A stretch of DNA of 6,978 nt from JBCDBY01 sp039182715 (GTDB lineage Bacteria; Planctomycetota; PLA2), in contig JBCDBY010000245.1 in the NCBI GenBank assembly GCA_039182715.1, positions 1 to 6,978 on the forward strand. The letters are read 5' to 3'. The translations under genes and the position numbers were made by a program. Under the pieces are notes generated by a model. The model saw only the letters and a program-made list of their open reading frames with translations. It did not search any database and was not told the DNA's origin. Positions 1 through 6,886 of this stretch are shown in pieces (the first letter of the stretch is position 1; each line of letters begins with the position of its first letter).

Positions 1-136
1 CCTCCTCTTCTTCCTCTTCCTCTTCCCACTCCTCGTCTTCTTCCTCCTCCTCGAACTCCTCGTCTTCCTCTTCGGGCTCTTCCTCTTCTTCCTCCTCCTC
101 CTCTTCGTACTCCCAATCCTCCTCGTCTTCCTCGTC
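1..136 (-). repeat. GAG/GAA triplet-rich, nearly homopurine tract encoding an acidic linker
   Basis: The plus strand is almost entirely CTC and TTC triplets, interrupted by a few CGT, CGA, GTA and CAA steps. The minus strand therefore encodes residues 182 to 226 as nearly continuous Glu/Asp, including one run of ten Glu, broken by single Trp, Tyr, Phe and Pro residues. It is in frame with the four-helix membrane protein and continues past the window edge. Such tracts are prone to replication slippage, so length variation between strains or assembly error is possible. Confidence 0.8.
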
Positions 137-679
137 CGGCTCGTACACCTCCGGTTCGGTCACGATGAGGTCGGGGCGCGGCGCCTTCGCCTCGCGCAGC
201 GCACTGTAGAAGAGCCAGTCGGTGCTGCGGATCACCACCAGCAGCGAGGCGGCGCCGATCAACAGCAGCGCGAACCAGGTCGGCAGGAAGAGCGTGATCG
301 CGTCGCCGGCGAGCAGGCCGATAATGCCGCCCGCCTCCGCCAGCAGATGGAGGAAGCAGGGCAGCAGCACGACCATCGCGCCGGAGTAGAGAATGCGCGC
401 GCGATCGAACTCGAGTTCGCGGCCGAGCAGGCCGAGCAGGCCGTGCATCGCCGCGATGAGGCAGAGCACGACCGACGCGGGCCCGAACGCGACGGCGAGC
501 GTGCGCGCGAGTTCCCCGAAGAGCGAAGGAGAGGCCGACCCCTGAGCGAGGCCGGGCGTGAGCAGGTAGATGCCGGCCACGATGAAGCCGGTGGCGGCGA
601 TCGAAAACGAGATCAGCGTCGGCCGAAGGGACGTAAGCCCTTCCCCGGCCCGACGCCGCAGCGCGGAGATGTCCATCAT
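1..679 (-). CDS. ftsK: N-terminal part of a probable FtsK/SpoIIIE-type DNA translocase (4TM domain plus acidic linker), runs off the left edge
   Basis: The reverse strand reads open from ATG at 679 (a second ATG follows at once) to the window edge, giving 226 residues with no stop. A basic N-terminus (ALRRR) is followed by four hydrophobic segments at roughly residues 22-41, 60-86, 96-114 and 117-150, then RSTDWLFYSAL and an almost pure Glu/Asp tract from residue 175 on. The spacing of the helices, the EAGGIIGLLAGD motif opening the last helix pair and the short polar exit resemble the membrane domain of FtsK/SpoIIIE proteins, which anchors the DNA pump at the division septum. The linker to the motor is known to vary greatly in that family. 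The ATPase motor (Walker A/B, gamma domain) lies outside the window, so the identity rests on the membrane domain alone; an unrelated four-helix membrane protein remains possible. The gene starts 44 bases after the stop of the upstream same-strand gene, with no terminator visible between them. Confidence 0.6.
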   Translation of the reverse strand, partial: MMDISALRRRAGEGLTSLRPTLISFSIAATGFIVAGIYLLTPGLAQGSASPSLFGELARTLAVAFGPASVVLCLIAAMHGLLGLLGRELEFDRARILYSGAMVVLLPCFLHLLAEAGGIIGLLAGDAITLFLPTWFALLLIGAASLLVVIRSTDWLFYSALREAKAPRPDLIVTEPEVYEPDEEDEEDWEYEEEEEEEEEEPEEEDEEFEEEEEDEEWEEEEEEEE

Positions 680-683
680 GCGG

Positions 684-689
684 TTCTCC
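684..689 (-). promoter_or_regulatory. Ribosome binding site of the FtsK-like gene
   Basis: The reverse strand reads GGAGAA followed by CCGC and then ATG at 679. The GGAG core lies 6 bases from that ATG and 9 bases from the second one, so either can be used. This fixes the gene start within one codon. Confidence 0.6.
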
Positions 690-723
690 GGGAGTAGATC
701 GGCAGGTCCGCCGAACTTCGCCG

Positions 724-3324
724 CTACTTCTTCCGAGTCATCGAAATCTCGAGGCGCGCGGTCTTGCCCGGCGTGATCCGCAGCGACCGGGTTACCGGCG
801 TAAACCCGTTCGCTTCAACGAGTAACGAGACCGGACCGGCGGGCAGGGAGTTCTGGCGGATGCGCCCCGCGCCGTCGGCCACGTTGTCGCCGTAGCCCGG
901 CGGGATCTTGTGCTGCACCGCCTTGGTGGTGAGCGGCGCGATCTCCGGGAAGGACCAGAAGAGTTTGGCACCTTTTAAGGGGCGTCCGTCGTCGCCGGTG
1001 ACGATCACCTCGAGCGGACCCGACTCCGGAAAGCGGACCTCGACCTTCGCCGTCTTGCCCGGCTGGACGAAGACGTTCTTGGTCATGCCGATCGGATGCT
1101 CCGGCGAGATCGCGAAGACGATGTACATGCCGGGCGTCACGTCCTCCACCGCGAACGCGCCGTCGCGACCGGTGTAGGGCTCCTCCTCGTTGGTCTCGAA
1201 CTTCGGCGAGAGGATGTTGATGCGCGTGAACGGCACCGGCGCCCCCTGCGCGTCGACCACGCGCCCCTCGATGCGCCCGCCGCCACCGAGCCGGATGACG
1301 CCCAGGTCCTTCTCGTCGCCCTTCTTCAGGTCGAACTTCGGCGTGCGGAAGGGGGCGTGGCCCGGCGCCTTGAACTCCACCGCGAACTTGCCGTCGCTCT
1401 CGAACTCGTAGCGGAACTTGCCCCCGACGTTCGCGAGGCTCCCGAGATCGGCGTCCGTCGGCAGGAACCCGCGGTACGAGATGATGCCGAACGCGAAGTT
1501 GTCGAGCGGTTCGCCGCTCCGATCGGAAAGCACGCGCGCGGTCACCACGCCGCCTTCGAAGTCGTAGACGAAGTCCACGTCCGTCGCGCCCACCTCGACG
1601 ACGCGCGTCCGCACACCCTTCTTGAAGTGCACGCCGCCCCAACCGCGGCGGCCGTCGTGCAGGCCGACCTCGTACTCGCCGGGCGCCAGCGATCGGAACT
1701 CGAAGCGCCCCGCGTCGTTCGTGCCGGCATAGTCGACGATCGGCCGGGAGCCCTCCGGCAATCCGAGCAGACGAGCGGCGACGGCGAGCTGGGGCCGCGG
1801 CTTGCCCCCCGGCGTGAGCACGCGGCCGGAGATCTTCCCACCCCCGACGAGCACCAGTTCGATGTCGTCGAGGACGGCGCCCGCGGTCACGTCGCAGAGC
1901 TTGGGCTCCGATCGCAGCCCGTCGCCGCGGTACTGCGTCGCGTGCACCATGATCATGCCGAGCGAGACGTCCAGGATCTCGAACCGACCGTCCCGGTCGG
2001 TCGTCGCGTGCCGGTAGCCGGGCCGCGTCTCGACGTGCGCGCCCGCCACCGGCCGCCCATCCTCGTCGATGCAGCGCCCCTTCAGGCGCGCCGAGGCGGC
2101 CAGCTCGATGGTGCCGGCGTCGGCAGTCTCTCCTTCCTTGACGTTGACGAACCGGCTGGAGTTGTCGCGGTAGCCCTCGGCGCGAACGTGGTAGTTCGCG
2201 TGCCCGCGACGCCCGACGCGGAACGGGCCGAGCCGAAAGCGCCCCTCCGCGTCGGTCTCATACCGGCTCTCGAGCGCGAACACGGTGCGCGTGTTGAGGT
2301 GGACCTCGACGCCCTCGAGCGGGTTGCCCTTCGTATCCGTGATCACGCCGGTGAGGTAGCTCGCTTTGCCCAGTCGGATCTCGCTCAGCTGCGTCACCTC
2401 GCCGGGGATGATCTCCACCGGAACCGGACGCCCCCAGCCGAGCGCGTGCCCGAAGAATCCCGGCGCGTGCCCCTCCTTGCCCGCCATCACCGTCACGAAA
2501 CCGGCGCCGATCCGCTCCACGCGGAAGCGTCCCGCCGAGTCCGAGCTCCCGGTCCGGTCGCCGGCCCGCACGAGCGCGCCGGGCACCGGCTGGCCCTCCA
2601 CGTCGAGCACCATGCCTTCGACGATGCCGCCCTGATTGAGCACGACCACGTGCTCGACCGGATCGACGCCCGGGATACGGACGGTGGAAACGTGCGTCGC
2701 GAATCGATTGTGCTCGACGCGCAGCTCGATCGCGCCCTCCGGCGCCACGCCCACCTGCACGCGGCCATCGGCCGCGGTCTGCTCGAATCCGATCTGCTCG
2801 ACCTCGGACCAGGACCAGATGCCCGCCATGCCACGGCGTCGCTTGTCGTTGGCGCTGACCTTCGCGCCGGCGACCGGCTTGCGCTCGTCGTCGAGCACGA
2901 GGACGGTGAGCGGCGCCCCGCGGCGCAACACGTAGGTCTGCTCTTCGCCTTCCTGCGCCCAGACCTGCTGCGCGCGATAACGAACATGGGACAGACGCAG
3001 CGGCACCCAGCCCGAGGCGTCGAGGACGATCTCGAAGCGACCGTCGTCGCCGGTCCGGGACGTGGTCTCCTCGTAGGCCACGACGACGTCGGCCAGCGGC
3101 TGCTTCTCGGTGTTGACGACGATGCCCGTGAACGTGAAGCCCTCGGGCGCGACTTCGGTCTCTTCCTGCGGCGGCGGCCGGTCCGTCGCTGCGCGCTCGG
3201 TTTGCTCCGCGTCGCGCGACACGCGGTCCGTCTCCTCGCCCTGCCCAAACCAGACGAGGAGACCGACCGCACCGAGAAGTCCGAGAATCAACAGCGCCCG
3301 CATCCCGCGCCCATGATCCCCCAT
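724..3324 (-). CDS. Membrane-anchored protein of nine carboxypeptidase-regulatory-like beta-sandwich units (sigma-less paralogue of the upstream gene)
   Basis: The 866-residue product has a short N-terminus with two Arg and an acidic residue (MGDHGRGMR), one hydrophobic anchor at about residues 9-26 and a charged, low-complexity stalk to about 62. Basic before and acidic (QGEETD) after the anchor predicts a cytoplasmic N-terminus and an ectodomain outside the cytoplasmic membrane. Nine units begin near residues 65, 137, 234, 324, 413, 497, 592, 684 and 770. Most open with the strand-turn pattern G-x-V-x-D-x-x-G-x-P-x-x-G-A-x-V and carry a later T-D-x-x-G-R-F, the hallmark of the CarboxypepD_reg transthyretin-like fold. 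There are no catalytic peptidase residues, so a binding, adhesion or sensing role is inferred. All nine units align in order with those of the gene ending 4 bases upstream. Start: ATG 3324 is chosen, but it has a weak ribosome site; ATG 3303 (residue 8) aligns better with the anchor of the paralogue. The ligand is unknown. Confidence 0.85.
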   Translation of the reverse strand: MGDHGRGMRALLILGLLGAVGLLVWFGQGEETDRVSRDAEQTERAATDRPPPQEETEVAPEGFTFTGIVVNTEKQPLADVVVAYEETTSRTGDDGRFEIVLDASGWVPLRLSHVRYRAQQVWAQEGEEQTYVLRRGAPLTVLVLDDERKPVAGAKVSANDKRRRGMAGIWSWSEVEQIGFEQTAADGRVQVGVAPEGAIELRVEHNRFATHVSTVRIPGVDPVEHVVVLNQGGIVEGMVLDVEGQPVPGALVRAGDRTGSSDSAGRFRVERIGAGFVTVMAGKEGHAPGFFGHALGWGRPVPVEIIPGEVTQLSEIRLGKASYLTGVITDTKGNPLEGVEVHLNTRTVFALESRYETDAEGRFRLGPFRVGRRGHANYHVRAEGYRDNSSRFVNVKEGETADAGTIELAASARLKGRCIDEDGRPVAGAHVETRPGYRHATTDRDGRFEILDVSLGMIMVHATQYRGDGLRSEPKLCDVTAGAVLDDIELVLVGGGKISGRVLTPGGKPRPQLAVAARLLGLPEGSRPIVDYAGTNDAGRFEFRSLAPGEYEVGLHDGRRGWGGVHFKKGVRTRVVEVGATDVDFVYDFEGGVVTARVLSDRSGEPLDNFAFGIISYRGFLPTDADLGSLANVGGKFRYEFESDGKFAVEFKAPGHAPFRTPKFDLKKGDEKDLGVIRLGGGGRIEGRVVDAQGAPVPFTRINILSPKFETNEEEPYTGRDGAFAVEDVTPGMYIVFAISPEHPIGMTKNVFVQPGKTAKVEVRFPESGPLEVIVTGDDGRPLKGAKLFWSFPEIAPLTTKAVQHKIPPGYGDNVADGAGRIRQNSLPAGPVSLLVEANGFTPVTRSLRITPGKTARLEISMTRKK

Positions 3325-3328
3325 CGCG

Positions 3329-6300
3329 TCACTTTCGTGTCAGCGTGATCTCGAGCTCGGTCGGCTCGCCCTTCTTCGTCTCGATCACCTTGCGCACGAG
3401 GCCGAACCCCTTTTTGGACACCTGGATGGTGACGCGCGCCGCCGGCATGTAGGGCTTGCGCACGACGCCTTCGGTGTCCGATTCGTTCGCGCCGTACGAC
3501 GGCGGCTCGAAGCTGCCGAACTCCTTGCTCGTGAACGGAGCCACCGCCGGGAACGAGTAGACGAACTTCGCGCCGGCGATCGGCTGGCCGTTCTCGTCGC
3601 GCACGCGCACGGTGAGCGGAGACGCGGCCGGTAGGCGGATCTGGATCGGCTCGGTCTTGTCCTGGGAGATGGACACCGCCCGCATGACCGCCACCGGGTG
3701 GCGCGGCGAGACCGCAAAGACGTTGAACAGGCCGACGTCCGACTGCTGGATGCGGAAGCGGCCGCCGCTGTCGGTGAAGACCGAGGCGCGCAGCTGGCCC
3801 GCGCCGCCCAGCAGGTGCACCTGGGTGTAGGGCACCGGCACGCCCTGCGCGTCCTTGACCACGCCGGCGAGCTCGAACACGGAGGGCAGCTTGATGGTGC
3901 CGAGATCGATCTCGCCCTGCTGCTTCACCTGGAATCGCTTGGATGTCCAGGCGGAGTAGCCGTCGGCGCGCACGGTGACCGTGTAGGAGCCGGGCGTATC
4001 GAGCTCCTCCTCGAACTTGCCCTCGCGGTCCCAGGAGCTGGTCATGAGCGCGTGCTGCGGCATGAGGAACTTGTAGCGCTGGAAGTTGAAGGAAGCCTGC
4101 GGAATCGCACGGCCCGTCGTCGCGTCGACGACGCGGCCGCGCACCACCGCCCCTTCGCGCACCAGCACCGCGTCGATGCGCAGCCCCTCGATCGGCTCCG
4201 CCCCGACCGTCACGCGACGCGGGCTGGGCGACGCGGTGAACTTACGCTGGCCGCCCTTGGCTCGCTCGGTGGCGCCCAGCAGGTACTCGCCCGGCTCCGC
4301 GACGCGGAACTCGAAGGCGCCCTCGTCGCGGCTGTGGGTGCGCAGCGCCGACCCGGCGTGCCACGGCTGCTCGAGCGCAGCGGGAATCAGCGCGAGCTCA
4401 TGGCCGCTGCGCTCGACGCCGTTGACGCGGAAGGTGCCGCGCAGCGTGACGCTCGCGACGAGCTTGAGTTCGATCTCCTCGCCCTCATAGGTCTGCGTAT
4501 CGACCGTGGCGGCGGCCGACAACAGACCGTCGTTCGCTTCGGCCTGCAGCCGGAAGACGCCCGGGTCGACCATCGCCTCCTGCGTCGCGTCGGGCCGCAT
4601 GCGGACCATCGTCTGCTGCGCGCTCACGAAGCCGTGGAAGACGGCGCGTCCGTGGCGACGCACCAGAGTCACCATCACGTGCGGGTGCACGCGCGGCGGT
4701 GCGGGCGTGCCGTCCGGCATCACCACGCGCAGCCGCACGCGCGGACGAGACTCGACCGTGATGTCGCCCGCATCGAGGGTCTGCCCCGCGCGAATCGGCA
4801 GCTCCATCCCGCCCGCGAGACGATGCGTTTTGCTCTTGGAGCGCTGCAAAATCCAGCGGCTGGTCGGCTTGCGCAGGTTGTACGGACCGGCCACGAAACG
4901 GCCGTCCTCCCCCGTGACCGGGTACTCCTGCTGCGAGTAGGAGTGGCCGCAGTAGGACTGCACCTTGAAGCCGGCGACCGGGTTGCCCTCCTCGTCGACG
5001 ATGCGCCCCCGGACGCGGGTCGCGCGGCCGAGCGTGATCTCGACGCCATCGACGACGGCACCTTCGTCGACCTGGACCGGCACGCTCTTGCCCCAGCCGA
5101 CACTCGCTCCGAACGCGGCGGGTGCGAACGACGCATGCTCGGCGGTCACCTTCACGCCGTCCGTGACCACGTGGCGAAGCACGTAGCTCCCCTCGGCGTC
5201 GGTGCGCGCCTCGCGGTGCGGGGAGCGCACGATCGCGCCCGCGACCGGCTGGCCATCGGGGTCGAGCACGCGACCGCGCACCGTGCCGCCCTCGGCCAGC
5301 TGCACGGTCAGCTCGCCCGTGCGCAGATCCTCCGGCTCGAACCGCTTGCGGAAGTGGGCGAAACCGTCGTGGTCGATGGTCAGCGTCAGCCCCGACTCCG
5401 CCGGCAGGCGGCCGAGCGGGAGCAGGCCCGCGCGGTCGGTGGCGCCTTCGACTTCGTGGTTCCAGATCTGCCAGGTGTCGCCCGCCTTCTCGTGGAGCGT
5501 CGCCTCGCAGGGCGCACCCGGCACGCCGGCTCCGCGCGGCGAAAGGACGCGCAGGTTCATCTCCTCGCCGTGGCGCAGCACGATGCGCGTGGGTTCGGCG
5601 GACCACGACGAGAGGTACGCCGAACCCGGTGCGAAGTCGGGGTGCCGGACGTTGACGAACGCGCTGGCGTCGCCGGTCGTGCCGTCGAAGCGCAGCGCGC
5701 CGCGCTCGTCCGACTCGAGCTGGAGGTCGCGCTCGTGGTCGCCGCGCACCTGACCGGTGACGACGGCGCCCGCGATGGGATTGCCGTCGGAATCGACGAC
5801 GACGCCCTGGAACTCGAAGTCCCGCGGCAGCGAGGGCCCGGACTCCTTGGGCGCGTCGCGGACACCCGCGCGCGGTTCCCCGGTCGTCGACGCAACCGTG
5901 CGTTCGCCGCGTTCGCCCGACTCCGCCGCACGTTCGACCGTGCGTTCGGCGTCCTGCGATGTTTCACTCCACAAGAAAGCGACCGCGGCAATCAGCGCGG
6001 CAGCGAGGGCAACAATGGACTTCATCCCGATCACTCCCGTGGCGATGGCGGCCGTGGTTCCCACGGCTGCCTGCGTCCGCGCCGGCGGCAACGCGAGCGG
6101 GAGCAGGGCGAGCTGCCACGCCTGGCGCCCGCCGGGGCGGGCGTCGAGGCGTCCACGCAACTGCTCCAGCGCGCGCCGCGTCCGCGTGCGCACCGTTTCG
6201 ACGGGGATGTCCAGTCGCTGCGCCACCTCGCGCGGAGGCAGCTCGTCGAAGTAGCGCAGGACGATCACATCCCGATAGGGGCCGTCGAGCGCGGTCACGG

Positions 6301-6625
6301 CTTCGACCAGGCGCTTCTGCATGTCGAGGCGCTCGGCGATTTCGCTCGTCGCCGCCGTCGCCTCGGGTCGCGCGGCCACCTTCTCGCGCCGCTTCACGCG
6401 GCCTTCGGTGCGCCGGCGCATGCGCGCCAGGTTGGACGCCACCGCCGCCAGCCAGGGCTTCACCTCGCGCTCGGGCGGTTTTTCCAGCGCGGCGAGCAGC
6501 GTCTGCTGGACGACGTCGTCGACCTCGTGGTCGTCGAGAAGCAGTCGCTGCGCCACCACGCGGATGAAACCGGCGTGCGAGATCAGGGCCTCGGGGTTGG
6601 GAACGGGTTCAGTCCTCCGTGTCAT
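3329..6625 (-). CDS. ECF-type sigma factor fused through a membrane segment to a nine-unit carboxypeptidase-regulatory-like ectodomain
   Basis: The 1098-residue product starts with an ECF sigma factor. Region sigma2 (about residues 10-73) contains DDVVQQTLLAALE and WLAAVASNLARMRRR. Region sigma4 (about 104-160) contains YRDVIVLRYFDELPPREVA and IPVETVRTRTRRALEQLR, the helix-turn-helix that reads the -35 element. A hydrophobic stretch follows (about 169-219, strongest at 203-219), then a charged stalk rich in ERTV/GER, then nine beta-sandwich units beginning near 271, 357, 449, 538, 630, 727, 827, 919 and 1004. Several carry D-x-x-G-x-P-x-x-G-A. Planctomycetal ECF sigma factors with membrane-anchored C-terminal extensions are a known type. 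Here the ectodomain presumably senses outside the cytoplasmic membrane and controls the tethered sigma domain, by proteolytic release or in place; this is inference. No anti-sigma gene is adjacent. ATG 6625 is preferred over the in-frame GTG at 6637 because GGGGAGA lies just upstream of the ATG. It follows WD40 coding by 48 bases and precedes its paralogue by 4. Confidence 0.88.
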   Translation of the reverse strand: MTRRTEPVPNPEALISHAGFIRVVAQRLLLDDHEVDDVVQQTLLAALEKPPEREVKPWLAAVASNLARMRRRTEGRVKRREKVAARPEATAATSEIAERLDMQKRLVEAVTALDGPYRDVIVLRYFDELPPREVAQRLDIPVETVRTRTRRALEQLRGRLDARPGGRQAWQLALLPLALPPARTQAAVGTTAAIATGVIGMKSIVALAAALIAAVAFLWSETSQDAERTVERAAESGERGERTVASTTGEPRAGVRDAPKESGPSLPRDFEFQGVVVDSDGNPIAGAVVTGQVRGDHERDLQLESDERGALRFDGTTGDASAFVNVRHPDFAPGSAYLSSWSAEPTRIVLRHGEEMNLRVLSPRGAGVPGAPCEATLHEKAGDTWQIWNHEVEGATDRAGLLPLGRLPAESGLTLTIDHDGFAHFRKRFEPEDLRTGELTVQLAEGGTVRGRVLDPDGQPVAGAIVRSPHREARTDAEGSYVLRHVVTDGVKVTAEHASFAPAAFGASVGWGKSVPVQVDEGAVVDGVEITLGRATRVRGRIVDEEGNPVAGFKVQSYCGHSYSQQEYPVTGEDGRFVAGPYNLRKPTSRWILQRSKSKTHRLAGGMELPIRAGQTLDAGDITVESRPRVRLRVVMPDGTPAPPRVHPHVMVTLVRRHGRAVFHGFVSAQQTMVRMRPDATQEAMVDPGVFRLQAEANDGLLSAAATVDTQTYEGEEIELKLVASVTLRGTFRVNGVERSGHELALIPAALEQPWHAGSALRTHSRDEGAFEFRVAEPGEYLLGATERAKGGQRKFTASPSPRRVTVGAEPIEGLRIDAVLVREGAVVRGRVVDATTGRAIPQASFNFQRYKFLMPQHALMTSSWDREGKFEEELDTPGSYTVTVRADGYSAWTSKRFQVKQQGEIDLGTIKLPSVFELAGVVKDAQGVPVPYTQVHLLGGAGQLRASVFTDSGGRFRIQQSDVGLFNVFAVSPRHPVAVMRAVSISQDKTEPIQIRLPAASPLTVRVRDENGQPIAGAKFVYSFPAVAPFTSKEFGSFEPPSYGANESDTEGVVRKPYMPAARVTIQVSKKGFGLVRKVIETKKGEPTELEITLTRK
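6023..6038 (-). promoter_or_regulatory. Candidate internal translation start at the seam between sigma factor and membrane receptor
   Basis: Inside the fusion gene the minus strand reads GGGAG (6038-6034), an 8-base spacer, then ATG AAG at 6025. This codes for Met201-Lys202 of the 1098-residue protein. Initiation here would give an 898-residue protein beginning MKSIVALAAALIAAVAF, a typical membrane anchor or signal sequence, without the sigma domain. The same position aligns with MRALLILGLLGAVGLLV of the downstream paralogue. The motif and spacing are visible in the sequence; actual use of this start is inference. Confidence 0.4.
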
Positions 6626-6628
6626 CGC

Positions 6629-6635
6629 TCTCCCC
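6629..6635 (-). promoter_or_regulatory. Ribosome binding site that decides the start of the sigma-fusion gene
   Basis: The minus strand reads GGGGAGA then GCG and ATG at 6625. The alternative in-frame GTG at 6637 lies before this motif and has only a weak GGCGGC upstream. The motif would be internal coding sequence if the GTG were used, so the ATG is the better start. Confidence 0.6.
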
Positions 6636-6660
6636 ACGGCTTGCCGCCGGGGGCCGGGAG
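6630..6660 (-). promoter_or_regulatory. Weak possible hairpin over the ribosome site of the sigma-fusion gene
   Basis: In the 48-base gap before the sigma-fusion gene, the transcript has CUCCC (6660-6656) able to pair with GGGAG (6634-6630), which is the ribosome binding site. Inside lies CGGC-GGCAA-GCCG (6649-6637). Together they could fold and hide the ribosome site. High GC makes such pairings common by chance, so this is tentative. Confidence 0.2.
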
Positions 6661-6673
6661 CGGTTCACGGATT

Positions 6674-6886
6674 CTATTTTTTTCTCGCGGGCACCGGTTG
6701 GACGGCGACATTGCCGCGCGTGGAGACGGTGAGAAGCCGCTTGCCGTCCGGGGAAAACGCGAGCCCGGCGGAGCCCGACTTCCACTTCTTCCGAAGCGAG
6801 CCGGTGGCGACGTCGTAGAGATGCACGCGGTTCTTCCCCCCCACCGCGAGCATCGACCCGCCGGGCGAGAAGGCGAGCGAACTCAC
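6674..6886 (-). CDS. C-terminal two blades of a WD40 beta-propeller protein; 5' part broken or missing
   Basis: The frame encodes two recognisable WD40 repeats. The first has SSLAFSPGGSMLAVGG then VHLYDVATG, the second has GLAFSPDGKRLLTVSTRG, and the protein ends in PVPARKK at TAG 6674-6676. WD40 propellers serve as protein-interaction platforms and normally need about seven blades, so about 70 residues cannot be a whole domain. The coordinates start at a GTG (6886), but the WD40-like reading continues upstream in frame (FVRLVRRIDTGLIV) to about 6928 and then meets TGA at 6935-6937. No good ribosome site precedes the GTG. The likeliest readings are the 3' end of a longer gene whose frame is broken by one extra base near 6925-6937, or a join to foreign sequence there. 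It is 48 bases upstream of the sigma-fusion gene on the same strand and may share its transcript. Confidence 0.6.
   Translation of the reverse strand: MSSLAFSPGGSMLAVGGKNRVHLYDVATGSLRKKWKSGSAGLAFSPDGKRLLTVSTRGNVAVQPVPARKK

Noticed and set aside
1096..3348. Long open frame on the plus strand (750 codons) opposite the sigma-less paralogue
   Set aside because: It is the antisense of a gene with clear repeated domains. Its product is rich in Arg, His, Ala and Asp with no recognisable domain, as expected from the high GC at third codon positions of the true gene.
4485..5606. Open frame of 373 codons on the minus strand inside the sigma-fusion gene
   Set aside because: Arg/Ala/Gly-rich low-complexity product in a shifted frame of a gene with intact domains; no start signal or domain of its own.
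5895..5948. Direct repeat ACCGTGCGTTCG (5895-5906 and 5937-5948)
   Set aside because: It lies in the charged stalk and simply encodes a repeated Glu-Arg-Thr-Val; low-complexity coding explains it without a mobile element or regulatory site.
6626..6673. ECF-type autoregulatory promoter or intrinsic terminator in the gap before the sigma-fusion gene
   Set aside because: A TGAACC-like element exists but no CGTC-type -10 lies at the right distance, and the T-run at 6677-6683 is coding (Lys-Lys) and reads as A in the transcript, so it cannot serve as a terminator tail.
5959..6818. Several plus-strand open frames opposite the sigma region and WD40 fragment
   Set aside because: Products are Arg/Ala/Ser/Pro-rich and lack any family pattern, while the minus strand carries convincing sigma2, sigma4 and WD40 motifs.
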